Origin: Girardinichthys multiradiatus
Taxonomy: Eukaryota; Chordata; Actinopteri; Cyprinodontiformes; Goodeidae
Direction: 5' to 3'
NCBI RefSeq assembly: GCF_021462225.1
Contig: NC_061806.1
Location: 25,626,144 to 25,690,143, forward strand
DNA length: 64,000 nt
Shown: positions 11,775-31,079 of the stretch, in pieces
How the letters are laid out: every line of letters starts with the position of its first letter
Numbering within the stretch: the stretch's first letter is position 1
The notes under the pieces: model-generated
What the model saw: only the letters and a program-made list of their open reading frames with translations
Told to the model about the DNA's origin: nothing
Database searches by the model: none
Program-made: the position numbers and the translations under genes

Positions 11775-14700
11775 TCAGGAGTCGGAAAGAGGGCCAAGGA
11801 CGGCGACGGCCTCGATTTCCACCAGCGCGTCCTGAGGAGGCAAGACCATCCAATCAGGATTCCATGAATTCAAACATTTCTAAAGGATAAAAGTAATTTA
11901 GAACTGATTTAAACTAAGTTTGATCAAATCTTGCAGCTCGGATGATTTATGTTTAAGCTTTGTTTAAAAGATTCACTCTAACACTTATCAAACAGCTAAA
12001 ACATATACTTATGAGTACATAAGTTTGTAGTGCAGACTTTTTCAATTAAGCCAGTATATTGTTTTAATAACACATAAGTTTGGGTCAGCACTATTAGGAA
12101 CCATTAAGGAACTGATTTAATTTAGCGCAACACTGGTTGACATTATTTCACATTTAAAATCTTGGTCCACAAGGAAAAAAAAAAGTCGTCTTCTCAAAAA
12201 CTGCTGAAAAAAATATTTCACATATATTTTTTCCACATTTCAAAAACGTTTGGCCTAAAATATTCATATTAACAATATTTTGGGTTTTTTAACCCTTTAG
12301 AGGCAATATATTTACATAGTTCCACTGTTTATTTTCATAATAAAATACTATTATCTCCATAAAATACAGTTCAGGGTAGATTTGATATGAGATTTGATAT
12401 AGATTTGTTATTAGTCTCTGAGATGGGTCAATATTTGGCAGAAACATTTCTTTTGATGCATCATTCATTATTTGTTAAATTGAAAATCTTGAGGTTCTTT
12501 TGACAAAAACCACAATCTTCCTAAAATATGCTGTAAAAATGAGTTAGATTTATGTTCTGCTTTAAAACAAGTCAGTGTGTTATAACTAATTTAGCCTGAA
12601 ATATACATCTCAAAACTTAATTTTAGTTTCGGGATTTTAAAGCTTTAAAAGCCTGTATATTCAGATGGCTCAACAGTTTAAAATAATAACATACAAAAAA
12701 GTTCAAACTAATTAAAATAGCTAGTACTCCAAAATCCTATAAATGTAGGATCAAAAATGATGTTTTAATGGTTTTCAATGGGTTTGCAATGCAGTGTTGC
12801 CATTTCAAGCTAAATAAAGGAACGGACACAATTCAAAAATAAAAAAAAGTAGAAAACCATAACATATCGGGCAGATTTGAGCCATATTCTTTAAACATAC
12901 TATAAATGGCTGGAAAATGTAAAAAGGAGTGGCATAAAATGCCTCCTGAAGGCTAAAATGACTTGTTAAATGAACAGTTTTTTCTCCATCCAGGGGTCTC
13001 AGGTTATTCAGCAAGACTGGCAAAGGAAATCCACATTTTAATCTAAAACACCTACTACTCATGAAAATTTGAATCTTCACACACATCCCCTCGAAAGTCA
13101 ATGTTTGGGTTAGTTTTAATCATCTTCAGAAAAAAGAACAGCTTAAATGAGCGTCTCTAAAGCTGCTGCGGTACTCTGAATAAAGATCATTTTGTTAAGA
13201 AACCAGTTAAAGAGGTTTAAAGGAAGGTAATGGCGGAGATGAATAAACAAGCCAGACCGTTAACTCTGCTATTGCAGTGATATTTAAAAATAAACCACAA
13301 ATGTCTGCTGGTTTTGTCAGTACTCACTCTGGGCAGAGCAGCAACCTGGTAGGCAGCCCTGGCAGGGAACTTGGTGCTAAAAACTGGAAGAAAGGAAGGG
13401 AGGGAAAAAAGAGCCTAGAGTTGCTTGTTAGGGATGTTTTGTGTCTCCCAAAAAAGTTAGTTTGTGGGATTTCCTGAAGTTGCAGGTGTCTTTGAATACA
13501 AGACCAGATTTTCCTAATAATCATTTAATTACGCTACCAATAATCCATACTTCAGCCTTTAGCTGTACGTGTTTCACTGTGAACTCAGATTACCAGTTTG
13601 GCTGATGTACAACGCTAGATTAAGGCTGTTAAACACATTCCTATATGTTTCATAGGATAGCGAGGCTAAAATGTTTAGGCTGCCTCCATACTGGAGGAAA
13701 ATACTAATATAATTTAATATACATTTAATATACATTTTTTACTGCAGCTTTTTGTTTGCTTCCCTATAATATTTTTAAGGAGTTGTTCAGATTATTATAA
13801 CTTTGATCAATATTGGAGTATTTGTTGGCAACTTTGAGTCACACTGGATGCTTATCTCCCGCCTCCTGCCAGCGGGGTCAGGGAAAGTTGCCCGGTTTGT
13901 AGGGTTGAATAGCATCTGCAGGGACGCAGGAGCTCAGACGCGTAGAGTCAGCGTCCTGAGGAGCAGTGGTTGCTGGGAAAGGTTGGGATACATCAGCGTG
14001 CCTATGCAGCGGTGTCCACTTACAGCTCTGTGGACTCTGCAGGTTAAATTACAGCAGATTGTTGTAATCCAGGAGGAAAAGCCCAAACACCTTCACCGCA
14101 CTGACACAGCAGAGGAGGAGCTGAAGCAGCCTGTTTGCAGGGTCATCCTCTGACTCAGGAGTCACTCTTCAGCTTTATTGAAACCTTTTCATGGATTTAG
14201 TGATGGATCATGAGATGGAAAAGCAGTAATTAAGTGTGCCACTCACATAAATAAAATACTATCAACTCTTTACAGTTAAATATTACCAGCAATAAAGACA
14301 GTTTGACAAGAGTGTTTTTTTTCATATTTCTGATGCCATTTACACAAAAACTTGAGCTTTCAAAACAAAAAAAACAAAAAAACTGCTGTCATGGTTTTAG
14401 CGGACACTTTGACCCACCCCTGAAAACATGTTTGGGTTTGGATTAAATCTTCCTCCCCATTAAAGCCGTTTCCCTTCACAAAACAGCCTTTAATTCAGCA
14501 AACAGCATCAATTTCTTGGATGTTAATCTTTGTCTAATAATAATAATAATAACAGCATATTGGCCCAGTTGCTAACACTAATGCCTTGTAGCAAGAAGGT
14601 CCTGGCTTCATATCCTTGCCTTAAGTGGAGCTTGCATCTTCTCCCCGTGCACGTGTGGCTTCCTCCCAATGTCCCGAAAAATAAAAATTGGTTATGTTAA

Positions 14701-17700
14701 AACGTTGTGTGCATGGTTGTTTGTTCTGTGGTGCCATGTGAAAGACTGTCCAGGGTGTACGTACCTCCTACCCAATGTCCACTGGAGATAGACACCCCCC
14801 CCCCCACACGCAACCCAGCAAGGACAAGTGGGTACTGATGATGCATTGATGGAATAATACCACTAACAACATATTAAACATACATTAATAATAGTAATTA
14901 TTATTTTTGGTATTATAATAAAAATGAATGTGCAATAAATACATTTTAAAAATGCTGTTAGACGAGTTAAAGCCTAGTTTATATTATGAACATTATTACT
15001 AACTGAAAATAAACGTAATACCTAAATAAAGTAAATAACATGCTGGCTGTGTGAAGGTTTTAAAAGACAAGAAATACATTTCATCAGTCTTCATCGTTTT
15101 GGCTAAAAACTGCCCCCTTGTGGCGTATTTCAGACACAACATGCGTCTGTCCTCAGAAAGGTTGCGTTGAAACAGAATTTGATCCCATTTACACAATAAT
15201 TATTCAATCATTTTTAAGAAATTGGGTTCTTTTATCAAAATGAACAAAACAAAACAATATTTTTTAATAAAATTTGAAAATAACACAAAAAAAATTATTG
15301 GTGTGTAGTGGAATGACTCCAAGCCTCTTGGTATTAAATAATGGGTCTGTGACATCTGATTGTAATAACATCTTGTGTTAAAAACAGAGTTAAACAGATA
15401 TAAGTATATTTTTCACAGCTCATCCTTAAGGCATTTCTTATTTTGGTTTTTTTAATGTAAATGTTCAGAATTGACCAGAACCAACAATAACTACAATTTA
15501 GGTATTAAGCAGAGCTTTTTCCATTTTAATGGATTCCTTATATGCATTCTAAGTTTTCAGACAAAGAGTTAGTTGTCAGGAGATGAAGTTATTAATGGGA
15601 TCTAAATGTCGCATCAATAGTGTAAAGTACTGACTCACATGTCTTGTAGACATCGTTGACAGAGTTGAAGTCGTTAATATCCTTCAGCAGCACGGTGGTC
15701 TTCACCACTGAAGTGAAACAATTTGAGTTCAACATTTAAGTTTAATATTCAAAACAAGCAATAAAAGTAAGAAGCAGGCAACTAACTGATCAGCCTGAAT
15801 GTGTGAATTTTCACCGTTACTGTAGTCACACCCTGCGCCTTTAAGGATCTCCCCCATGTTGCTCAGAGCCTGAATAAAAGGGAGAAAAAAAGACTGAACA
15901 GGACTTATGTGTGGATTGTTAAACCAGGGGTCTGCTCAACATATTTTTCTGTTAAACACTTTGGAAGTAAAAGTCAAAAGGGGGTTTGAAAGAGTTCAGC
16001 TCCTGTATGGGTCACCTGTTTAGTCTGAGCCTGAACTCCTCCGTCCACCAGCTGACCAGAGGCCACGTCCATCCCAATCTGACCAGAGATGTACATAGTT
16101 CTGTCCACCACCACTGCCTGGCTGCGAGGGACACACAAACACAGATACACATGCAGAAAGTATGCAAGGATATAAACATTTTAGCAGAGAAAAGGTTAGA
16201 TAGACAACCACTGTTACGCCAGTATTTCGTATTTTTGCAGAGTACTACCAGTTTGTTTTTTTTCTTCTTTCTGCAGCTTCAGCAGATGAGTACTGGGAAA
16301 CTCACTGCCATAGGAGCTTTTATAATCTTTATTTAGGTCATATTAGTCTTTCAGGAGGACAAGCAAAAGGCAACATGGTAAACCGGACAATACGTATCAA
16401 CACAGTTCTGTGAAAAAGTATTTTTTTGCCTTCCAGGTGTCTTTTGTTTTTGCAAATGTTTCAGATCAGACTCATTTTAATGTCAGACAAATATAATCTA
16501 GGGTTCCTGAACCCCTCAGCAGATCCACTGACTGATCTCCATGCCACACTGCACTGATGCAGTAATTCATGCAAAAACAGCCCCAACCAGGTACCAGTGG
16601 CATGTACTGTACACTATGTGGACATACGTTTCAGTTAGCCAGCATTTGTACAATAAAAGACCTTTTATTATTGACCTTATGTAAAATTAATATTTTCTGA
16701 GAGTTTTTAATACCTGTAAGCCCAATTAACAGAAAAGAATGTTTGAAATATACCACTGTGTGTGATGAAACTACAGGGGTTGGACAATGAAACTGAAACA
16801 CCTGGTTTTAGACCACAATAATTTATTAGTATGGTATAGGGCCTCCTTTTACGACCAATACAGCATCAATTCGTCTTGGGAATGACATATACAAGTCCTG
16901 CTCAGTGGTCAGAGGGATTTTAAGCCATTCTTCTTGCAGGATAGTGGCCAGGTCACTACGTGATACTGGTGGAGGAAAACGTTTCCTGACTCGCTCCTCC
17001 AAAACACCCCAAAGTGGCTCAATAATATTTAGATCTGGTGACTGTGCAGGCCATGGGAGATGTTCAACTTCACTTTCATGTTCATCAAACCAATCTTTCA
17101 CCAGTCTTGTTGTGTGTATTGGTGCATTGTCATCCTGATACATGGCACCGCCTTCAAGATACAATGTTTGAACCATTGGATGCACATGGTCCTCAAGAAT
17201 GGTTCGGTAGTCGTTGGCAGTGACGTGCCCATCTAGCACAAGTATTGGGCCAAGGGAATGTCATGATATGGCAGCCAAACCATCACTGATCCACCCCCAT
17301 GCTTCACTCTGGGCATGCAACAGTCTGGGTGGTACGCTTCTTTGGGGCTTCTCCACACCGTAACTCTCCTGGATGTGGGGAAAACAGTAAAGGTGGACTC
17401 ATCAGAGAACAATACATGTTTCACATTGTCCGCAGCCCAAGATTTGCGCTCCTTGCACCATTGAAACCGACGTTTGGCATTGGCATGAGGGACCAAAGGT
17501 TTGGCTATAGTAGCCCGGCCGTGTATATTGACCCTGTAGAGCTCCTGACGGACAGTTCTGGTGGAAACAGGAGAGTTGAGGTGCACATTTAATTCTACCA
17601 TGATCTGGGCAGCCGTGGTTTTATGTTTTTTGGATACAATCCGGGTTAGCACCCGAACATCCCTTTCAGACAACTTCCTCTTGCGTCCACAGTTAATCCT

Positions 17701-19579
17701 GTTAGATGTGGTTCGTCCTTCTTGGTGGTATGCTGACATTACCCTGGATACCGTGGCTCTTGATACATCACAAAGACTTGCTGTCTTGGTCACAGATGCG
17801 CCAGCAAGACGTGCACCAACAATTTGTCCTCTTTTGAACTCTGGTATGTCACCCATAATGTTGTGTGCATTTAAATATTTTGAACAAAACTGTGCTCTTA
17901 CCCTGCTAATTGAACCTTCACACTCTGCTCTTACTGGTGCAATGTGCAATCAATGAAGACTGGTTACCAGGCTGGTCCAATTTAGCCATGAAACCTCCCA
18001 CACTAAAATGACAAGTGTTTCAGTTTCATTGTCCAACCCCTGTATTTATTGTAGCATAATGGGTGTGATGTTATTCTCCTTTTAGATCATACACAGAGTA
18101 ACCTGCAGCACTTTGTGTTGCTAAAGAAAAGTTTTATTTCTCTACAGACTAAGAGCATGACCAGTTGACAAAGTTAGACTCATTACTTTTATGACAGGTT
18201 AAAGCTCAATTAGACACTGAATCATGGTGATGTTTTATTTAATGTGATTTTAAACTAAAAGATTCTTTTTATAACAAAATGTTTATTTGCTATGGCAGTT
18301 TTCACTGCTGGCTTCTGCCAATGAATTCTGTGAAATGATTGACCACTGTGACACTGAAGGTCACAGATCTACAGATGAACCAGGTACCTATCCTCTAAGA
18401 GCTACGTAGAATACCAGAAAAGATGAGGGGAGTTTATACTTATGTTTCTTGATAGTAAATACTTGAAAATATAGATTAGTGTGATTAATAATAAAATGAA
18501 ACTTTGAATCAAGCAGTAGCTTCAGGGGATTTATTTTCTAAGAGCTGGGTTGACGTGTCCTTATCTCTGACCGAGACATATTGCAATGCTGAGAAACGGA
18601 TTGACTGCTGGGCTTTTAAATTGAGAACATATAAGAATCAGACTGACAATGAGATTGTTTAATTATTGGTGAAATTTATACAAGTTATTCACCCATTTAT
18701 ATTACAGTGTGATGCGATTTAAAATAGTGCTAATCCACGCTGCATTGTGAATTTCAGTTTTTCAAATTAAATTACTTGAGATAATCAACTTTTTAAATTT
18801 GTTGTATTAAGAATAACCTTTATAGTTGAATTAAGTTGCGATGATTTGCACTCGCCACAAGGGGGCGGTACAGCAAATGTTTGCAAATTCAAACACGACT
18901 AAAGAATGAAATGAATCAAGCCAAGTTTGAACATTTTCCACAACTACAGTTCAAACTGGGCTCAGATCTGATATTATATTTAGCTTCATCATAAAAAAAT
19001 AACTTCTGCCATCAAAAAAAAGCACCTGATTTAATCTGACATATTTACAGGTCTGCCAGTCCACCCACTAACAGCTGATTGGTCAGAGAAGGAACACCCT
19101 TCAGTTTATTCAAGCGCAACTAAAAAGTATTTGTTCTATTCACTATTTTTTTTTTTATTGTAAACATTAATTAAAAACATAAAAGAGTTGCGTTTTAAGC
19201 TTTTTTTCCCAGGTAAAACATACTAAAGTCCAATCAGGGGACAAGGCCTTACCTATAAATGCCCTGTCTCACCGGGGCTTTCGGTGTGTAAATGATTTTC
19301 CGAGGAGTTGCTGCCATTTCAAGCGTGTCTCTCAGATTTTTCTCTACAAAGTTAAACTTTTGCACCTTGAGCCCCATCTACAGGTGGGTTCACTGGACAG
19401 GAAGTCCCGCCCCTGAACAAACACGTGGCTGTCCTAATTTTCTACACTAAACCCCTCCACATCCTGCAGGAAGACATGAAACGGTGCAGATTTCTTGTTT
19501 TGGACTCGCCTTACCTGTACGGACCGATGGCAGCTGGAGCTGATGTGGTGTAAACGATCTTTCTGCTGAGTGAGGACAT
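11775..19579 (-). CDS. rida: RIDA: 2-iminobutanoate/2-iminopropanoate deaminase
   Basis: Six coding exons on the minus strand: 19515-19579, 16016-16121, 15815-15869, 15639-15707, 13328-13383 and 11775-11831. They give 135 residues (human 137) of the YjgF/RidA/UK114 family. The enzyme hydrolyses reactive 2-imino acids made by PLP enzymes such as threonine dehydratase, releasing ammonia and 2-oxo acids; it is a small trimer in cytosol and mitochondria. Recognisable are PAAIGPYSQA with the active-site Tyr21, YISGQ, the VVKTTVLL strand, FPARAAYQVAALP with the catalytic Arg107, and IEAVAVLGP at the end. All splice sites are GT-AG and phases agree. Start ATG at 19579 follows other vertebrate proteins. 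A second in-frame first exon lies at 19253-19317. A Tc1 element sits in intron 1. The gene is convergent with erich5-like, as in human. Confidence 0.93.
12000..13320 (-). other. rida last intron, part
   Basis: AT-rich intronic sequence between the exons at 13328-13383 and 11775-11831. I see no repeat end, RNA gene or coding exon in it. Confidence 0.4.
14560..14860 (+). repeat. Interspersed repeat, same family as 30790-31070
   Basis: A block containing ttgtagcaagaaggtcctgg, then ctccccgtgcacgtgtggct, then a gtccagggtgtacgtacctc region and caaggacaagtgggtac. The reverse complement of these blocks is found in the same order at 30790-31070. The leading part resembles a tRNA-type B box, so it may be SINE-derived. 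The class is uncertain. Confidence 0.55.
16774..18042 (-). mobile_element. Tc1-like DNA transposon, 1269 bp, near complete
   Basis: Terminal inverted repeats of about 29 bp (starting caggggttggacaatgaaac) match at both ends, each flanked by the TA target duplication (16772-16773 and 18043-18044). The transposase lies inside on the minus strand in two frames. It is inserted in rida intron 1, in the same orientation as the gene. The good TIR match and mostly open frames suggest a fairly recent insertion, now inactivated. Confidence 0.92.
16826..17856 (-). pseudogene. Tc1-type DD34E transposase, frameshifted
   Basis: The reading starts at the MGDIPEFKRG methionine (17856) with an N-terminal helix-turn-helix region (TASLCDVSRATVSRV), then a DDE domain. 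The first Asp is in LFSDEST. The frame then breaks at GGSVMVW near 17265, where one G is missing compared with the expected tgggct. Sequence resumes in the next frame (ORF from 17239) with the second Asp in QDDNAPIH and the Glu in SPDLNIIEPLWG. The resumed frame also has a Trp-to-stop change (tga) shortly after the break. All three catalytic acids remain but no single product can be made. Confidence 0.88.
19253..19317 (-). CDS. rida: Alternative first coding exon of rida (exon 1b)
   Basis: On the minus strand an ATG at 19317 opens 21 codons plus AG, ending at a perfect AG|GTAAGG donor. Exon 1a (19515-19579) has exactly the same length, 65 nt, the same phase and the same donor. Both would splice to the exon at 16016-16121. 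The encoded start MAATPRKIIYTPKAPVRQ aligns with exon 1a (MSSLSRKIVYTTSAPAAI) and keeps the active-site Tyr, but GPY becomes GIY and the residues before it become VRQ. It looks like a tandem exon duplication with its own upstream promoter space (about 200 bp, containing a CACGTG E-box near 19422). Transcription is inferred. Confidence 0.7.
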
Positions 19580-19719
19580 GGTTTTCTCTTTGTAGTGCAA
19601 ATCAGAGCAGCTGTGGTTGAATAAAATGGCTGCGCAACAGCTTTTGGGAGGACGTCGGCTGTAAAATATGCCGTAGAACCCAAATTAGCAGCGCAGCGAG
19701 GGAGTTTATAATGGATGAA

Positions 19720-22718
19720 AGGCATGCATGAAATGGCTTTGCGCCTTTAGAATAATGGTTACTGTATTAGAAATAGGTCGCAAAGGTCAAGTTCAAAGTT
19801 CCTTGTAGACAGTCATAGAACAATCCAAGGTCTGAGTTCCTATATGTAACTTTTAATAATTATTGCAGGTTCTCAAAGGGTTACAAACAAAAAATAATAA
19901 ATTAAAAAGGTTTAATGCTTACATTCCACTCTGCATCAAGTCAAAACAAAGGAGAAATAATAACGAAAAATAAACACAAACTTGATTTTAGAATCGCACA
20001 AATGAGGGGGAAAGCCAAATCAGTTTCCTATTTGAGATTTTACAAAGTTTTTAATGAAATCAAACATATAATAATCCATCTTACATATTAACCGTGCGCC
20101 TACTAGAATAACCTCTCTAAAATGCAAACATACATAGTCAAAAAAGACAGATCAAAACGTGTTTGGCCCAAGGGGAGAAAGTGTCAACAGCCAAGATCAC
20201 ATTTAATAAAAGCTCTTAACTCAGAATAATCATATTCCTATGCACTTTATTGCAGTCCAAACCGAAGGCGTTAAAATTAAAGGTGATATTTTGCAAATGA
20301 CATGATTCTCTTCAATTAGAAGGGGAAAAAAACTGAATAGATGCAGCTCTGATTTACATGATGCAGTACTGATCCTGTTTAAACTGCTTATTCCAGATAA
20401 GTCAGTGAGACTCTGAACAGATCCCTTCATTTAAAATAAATAGGCGATCCACATTCATATGTAACAGAAACCTGACAACACGCATGTACTAGATATGAAG
20501 ACGGTCATTATCAGGAATAATTGAGAATCTCAAACTTAACAAAAGGCAAATATCAACAGCTTCTTGTTGAAAGGACCAAGCTTTCAAATCACTATATATG
20601 CTTGTAGTTTTGATATCGTTTTGAGAGTTTAGCCTGAAAATTTTAACAAAACCTTAAATTTTTAGAAATGCACCAATCAGGCCTTTCCAGAGCCGATACT
20701 GATCACTGGTTTTCTTTAAGCTCCGACCTGCAAATTAACCTTTTTGTTTTCGTGACGACTAGATGGCATTTAGGAAGAAAAACTAAGCTGCAGCTTCTTT
20801 GAGAGATCGAATGGAAACAAACAGAAAATTAAAGAATATCACCAGTATTTATGCATTATGGGGCACTAACAGAGTTAAAAAAAGGCTTGTTTCTAATTCA
20901 ATATTTGTTGGCTATGTTCATGATAGGTGTAAGGAATTCATATTTTGCATGCTAATAAGATATTCAGCCTGATGTAGTCTCACTGCAGTTGATGACACAG
21001 ATGGTGACTAAAAGGTTCTGGTCCTGGACCGGCAAACAGGAAACAGAAGAGGGAGGAGAGGGGCAGCTGATATCATTGGAATATCAACATAATTTCCTAA
21101 TATTGTGCAACCCTAGTTCCTTATCTTTATTTGATTTTATTAAAAATATTTAATAAATGCACATCAAAGTACATGCTATTGGTTGATGCAATTTATGAAC
21201 TGAAAGAAAATGGGAGTCTGGGGTTTTAATGCATTTAATGAATATAGGGGATCATTTTTCTGTTGGCAAATGATTGATTCTGATCTCTAATCTTGATCAT
21301 TTACCATCAATCCAGTTTTTAAAGCGGTGTTGTAACTCATTGTCACTCCAGGAGGGTTAACACTGACCCTTACAGATTAACTTTGAATGTATCTCTCCCC
21401 TCTGGCTTAATAACAGCAAAAGAAGAATATCTGCTGCTGCATTGCAGTTTCAATTTTTCCAGCATTAAATTATCTATCTGTGACTCTTAAGCACAGAAGC
21501 TGCTACTGTTCTACTAAAAAGGGAGTCCAACACGTGTGCAAACAGGTTTGCACATGTGTATTTTATCCCAAAACACAGTTTCCTTCATGGAAAGCAGAAC
21601 TCTAAATACAAAGACGCATTAAGCACAGTTATGCACCACTGCTGCAGGGAGAATATGGAAAATACAGCATCAAAGAGCCAATTAAAGTTTAACCACTGTG
21701 GTTAGATGTGATGCATCTGACAACTTGCTTTTAACAGTTTAGCTTAATGTGTAGCAGTTCAAGAAAACCTTTTTTTTAATTATAATATTTTTTATAAACC
21801 TCAGAAGATTTTCAACAAATAAGAATCAGGAATAGCTTTTGGTTTAGTTTTACTACTTGGTATTCCATTTCTGTGCAATCCGTTTTCATCTGGATCAGTT
21901 AGCCGAATCAAGGCTCTAATTTTGAATGCAAATCGCCACTCTCGGCTAACGGGATGGCGTGTTTGTAATTGACCTAAGAGGCACTACGATACATGAGGTC
22001 TGTCAATGCAGACGGTGAAGCAAAACTCAAAAACCAATCCCAGTTTGTGGTCCGTGTGAAAACATCCATAGTCCAACCACATTGTTTCCGTTGCAGCTTC
22101 TATAGTTTTCCTCCAACCGGTCTCGATGTTACAGAACAAGGTGCAAACGTCCAGTTACTTGGTGGTTTTATTACATTGCTCATTATTTTAAGGCATTCTC
22201 AATGTCAGCATAATTCTGATTGTCTTTGGTCATGGACGAACCTCCACAGCATCGGATGGAGGTTATTTTTAAACTAGGCTCTGTGCTATATTTACATTAC
22301 AAGTAAAAAGTCTGAAGGGAAAAAAGCACTTCATTAAATCTGCTGCACCTACAGCTGCTCCCGCTGGAGGACTGACTTCCTTATGTGCTGATGGTGACTC
22401 CCAGCGGGTGCTAAGAATGAGATGGCAAGCAGTTCACTGAGAAAAGAGGAAATTCCTTTTTTTAAGATGGCCTCGGGGGTTACTTCTCCTTTTTTGCCCA
22501 CAGTCCTGAGCGGCGTTTACCAGAAAACGACTTCGCTGCAACTGCAGAGAGATCGTCATCCAGGAAAGAAAGCATTCAACTTCATTCAGAGGCCAGTTAG
22601 CAGTTATTCAGGACATTAGAGAGGATTTAGATAAGAACAACATGGTGGTCTTGTTCTCCTGCTGAGACCTAAGTTTGCTGCTGGCTTTGGGAAAAGGAAG
22701 AGGTGATTGGAGGAGCCC
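19720..22718 (-). other. stk3 3' UTR and spacer to the rida promoter
   Basis: About 3 kb without a coding exon between the stk3 stop and rida exon 1a. On the minus strand an AATAAA at 20251-20246 would give a 3' UTR of about 2.5 kb, plausible because STK3 has a long 3' UTR in other vertebrates. No transposon end was recognised here, in contrast with the neighbouring introns, which fits transcribed UTR sequence. Confidence 0.4.
20246..20251 (-). terminator. Candidate stk3 polyadenylation signal
   Basis: TTTATT on the plus strand reads AATAAA on the minus strand, about 2.47 kb after the stk3 stop codon. It is one of few canonical hexamers before the rida promoter. Position only; no transcript evidence. 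Confidence 0.35.
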
Positions 22719-29358
<6,640 letters not shown>

Positions 29359-30334
29359 GACGTTCAGACTTTAAAAAAAATAAAGCACAACAATAAATGA
29401 ACTTATGAGGCCGGTTAAGTCAGAAACAGCCAAGATACGGACATCGTCGGTAAAGCAGCCTGTTTGTTACAAACTAGTGAAGGGCCAGCTGAGGGGGAGC
29501 TCGTTAGATGATGGACACCTTTGCGGTTTTAACGGCACCACATCGCCCCCTTTCGGAAAGGAATGCAACAACAGACTCACCAGGGGACACGCACACTTCG
29601 AAAACACTGATAATTTGATTATAACAATAAAAACCCTGAATTGTTTGCTTATATCTGCTATCTAGTGAAAATATAAGAATGTTTATCCAGGTCAACCGCA
29701 AACCAACTTCCTTCCATCTTCTGTTGAGAAGCATTAACTGTACAGGGGTCTGAAAGAATCCAGAGCCTTCCGCGATGGCTCTTAATAACTTTGGGTAAAA
29801 ATGATAAACAAACAACTAATGTTATTAAATATAGGTATAATAACAAATGCAGGTTTAAGCATTTTTTGTGTGAAAATAATTGCATTCAATTTCCACAACA
29901 GAATGGCACTCACAATACTAATAACATTTTTTAGATTTATTGTCCTTGTCATTAGGTTGGAAACTATGTGCCTTTCTTTAAATCGTTTTCTATAAATATG
30001 AACATTTCATTTTAAAATTAGAAATAAAGTGTTGTTCTTTTTATATGACAGCTAATTTCCTATAGTAGGAAATAATTTGATCAAAAATTATAAGCTCTTT
30101 TCATAAGGTCATGTAACAACTGCTGCTGTAATGAAGTTTTATTTAACTGGACTGAGGGCAAAAATGGCTCTTTGGACTGTAAAGGTTGTAGACCCCTCCA
30201 TTAACAATATTTCACAATCAGAACCGTGCCTGGAAAAAGAAGGACAAAAGCAGTGCTTGCATACTGTTTTAGTTACCGTAGGTCTTATAACTGATTGGAG
30301 TGAATTATTACTGTATCATTTTAACCAGAAACTT
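29359..30334. other. stk3 upstream region
   Basis: Contains the stk3 5' UTR and promoter just above 29358. No TATA box or conserved motif stands out. The rest, to 30334, shows no gene or recognised repeat. Confidence 0.35.
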
Positions 30335-30550
30335 TGGGTCTTTAAACAGTACCTTGTAAAAGTATTCACAACCTTTTACTTTTTGTTTTTTGTTTTGTGT
30401 TTTTCCATCCTTTTACAACATGTATTAACATACTTCATTGAGTTCTTTTGGTGTAGACCAACACAAAGTAGTGCAAAATTGTAAGGCAAGAAACAAAAAT
30501 GTATATTTTTTATAAATATTTTACAAATAAAAGTTTAAAACATGTTGCAT
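30335..30550. repeat. Tc1-family terminal repeat fragment
   Basis: Starts with ccttgtaaaagtattcacaa and continues with an acatgtattaacatacttca block, then ttttggtgtagaccaacaca, agtagtgcaaaattgtaagg. This is the outer end of the same Tc1 family, standing alone. Confidence 0.6.
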
Positions 30551-30789
30551 ACACTTGTAGTCAGCCTAGTCAATACTTTATAGAATAACACATAGCTTCA
30601 CGCACAAATGCTAGCCTTTTATAGTATGTCTTGTGTGTTCTTTGTTCTTCATGATGCTGTTTATTCACAGATGTTCTCCACCAAACCACTGAGTCCTGCA
30701 CAGAACAGCTGTATTTATACTAACAATAAATTACACACATGTGGACTCCATTTAGGTGACCTCTGAACACAAATGGAATTTATTTAGGG

Positions 30790-31070
30790 GTCAGTCAGTC
30801 ATTTTCTACCGCTTATTCCATAGTGGGTCACGGGGGAGCTGGTGCCTATCTCCAGCAGTCTATGGGCGAGAGGCAGGGTACACCCTGGACAGGTCGCCAG
30901 TTCATCGCAGGGCAACACACATACAACCATACACACACTCATTCATACACCTAAGGGCAATTTAGAGAGACCAATTAACCTAACAGGCATGTTTTTGGAC
31001 TGTGGGAGGAAGCCGGAGTACCCGGTGAGAACCCACACATGCACGGGGAGAACATGCAAACTTGTCACAG
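30790..31070 (-). repeat. Interspersed repeat, same family as 14560-14860
   Basis: Blocks gggtacaccctggacaggtc, cagttcatcgcagggcaaca, gaccaattaacctaacaggc, ttggactgtgggaggaagcc and a final gcacggggagaacatgcaaa run in reverse order and orientation to the copy at 14560-14860. The copy abuts the 3' end of the LINE at 31080, which may have inserted into it. Confidence 0.6.
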
Positions 31071-31079
31071 TAAAAACGA

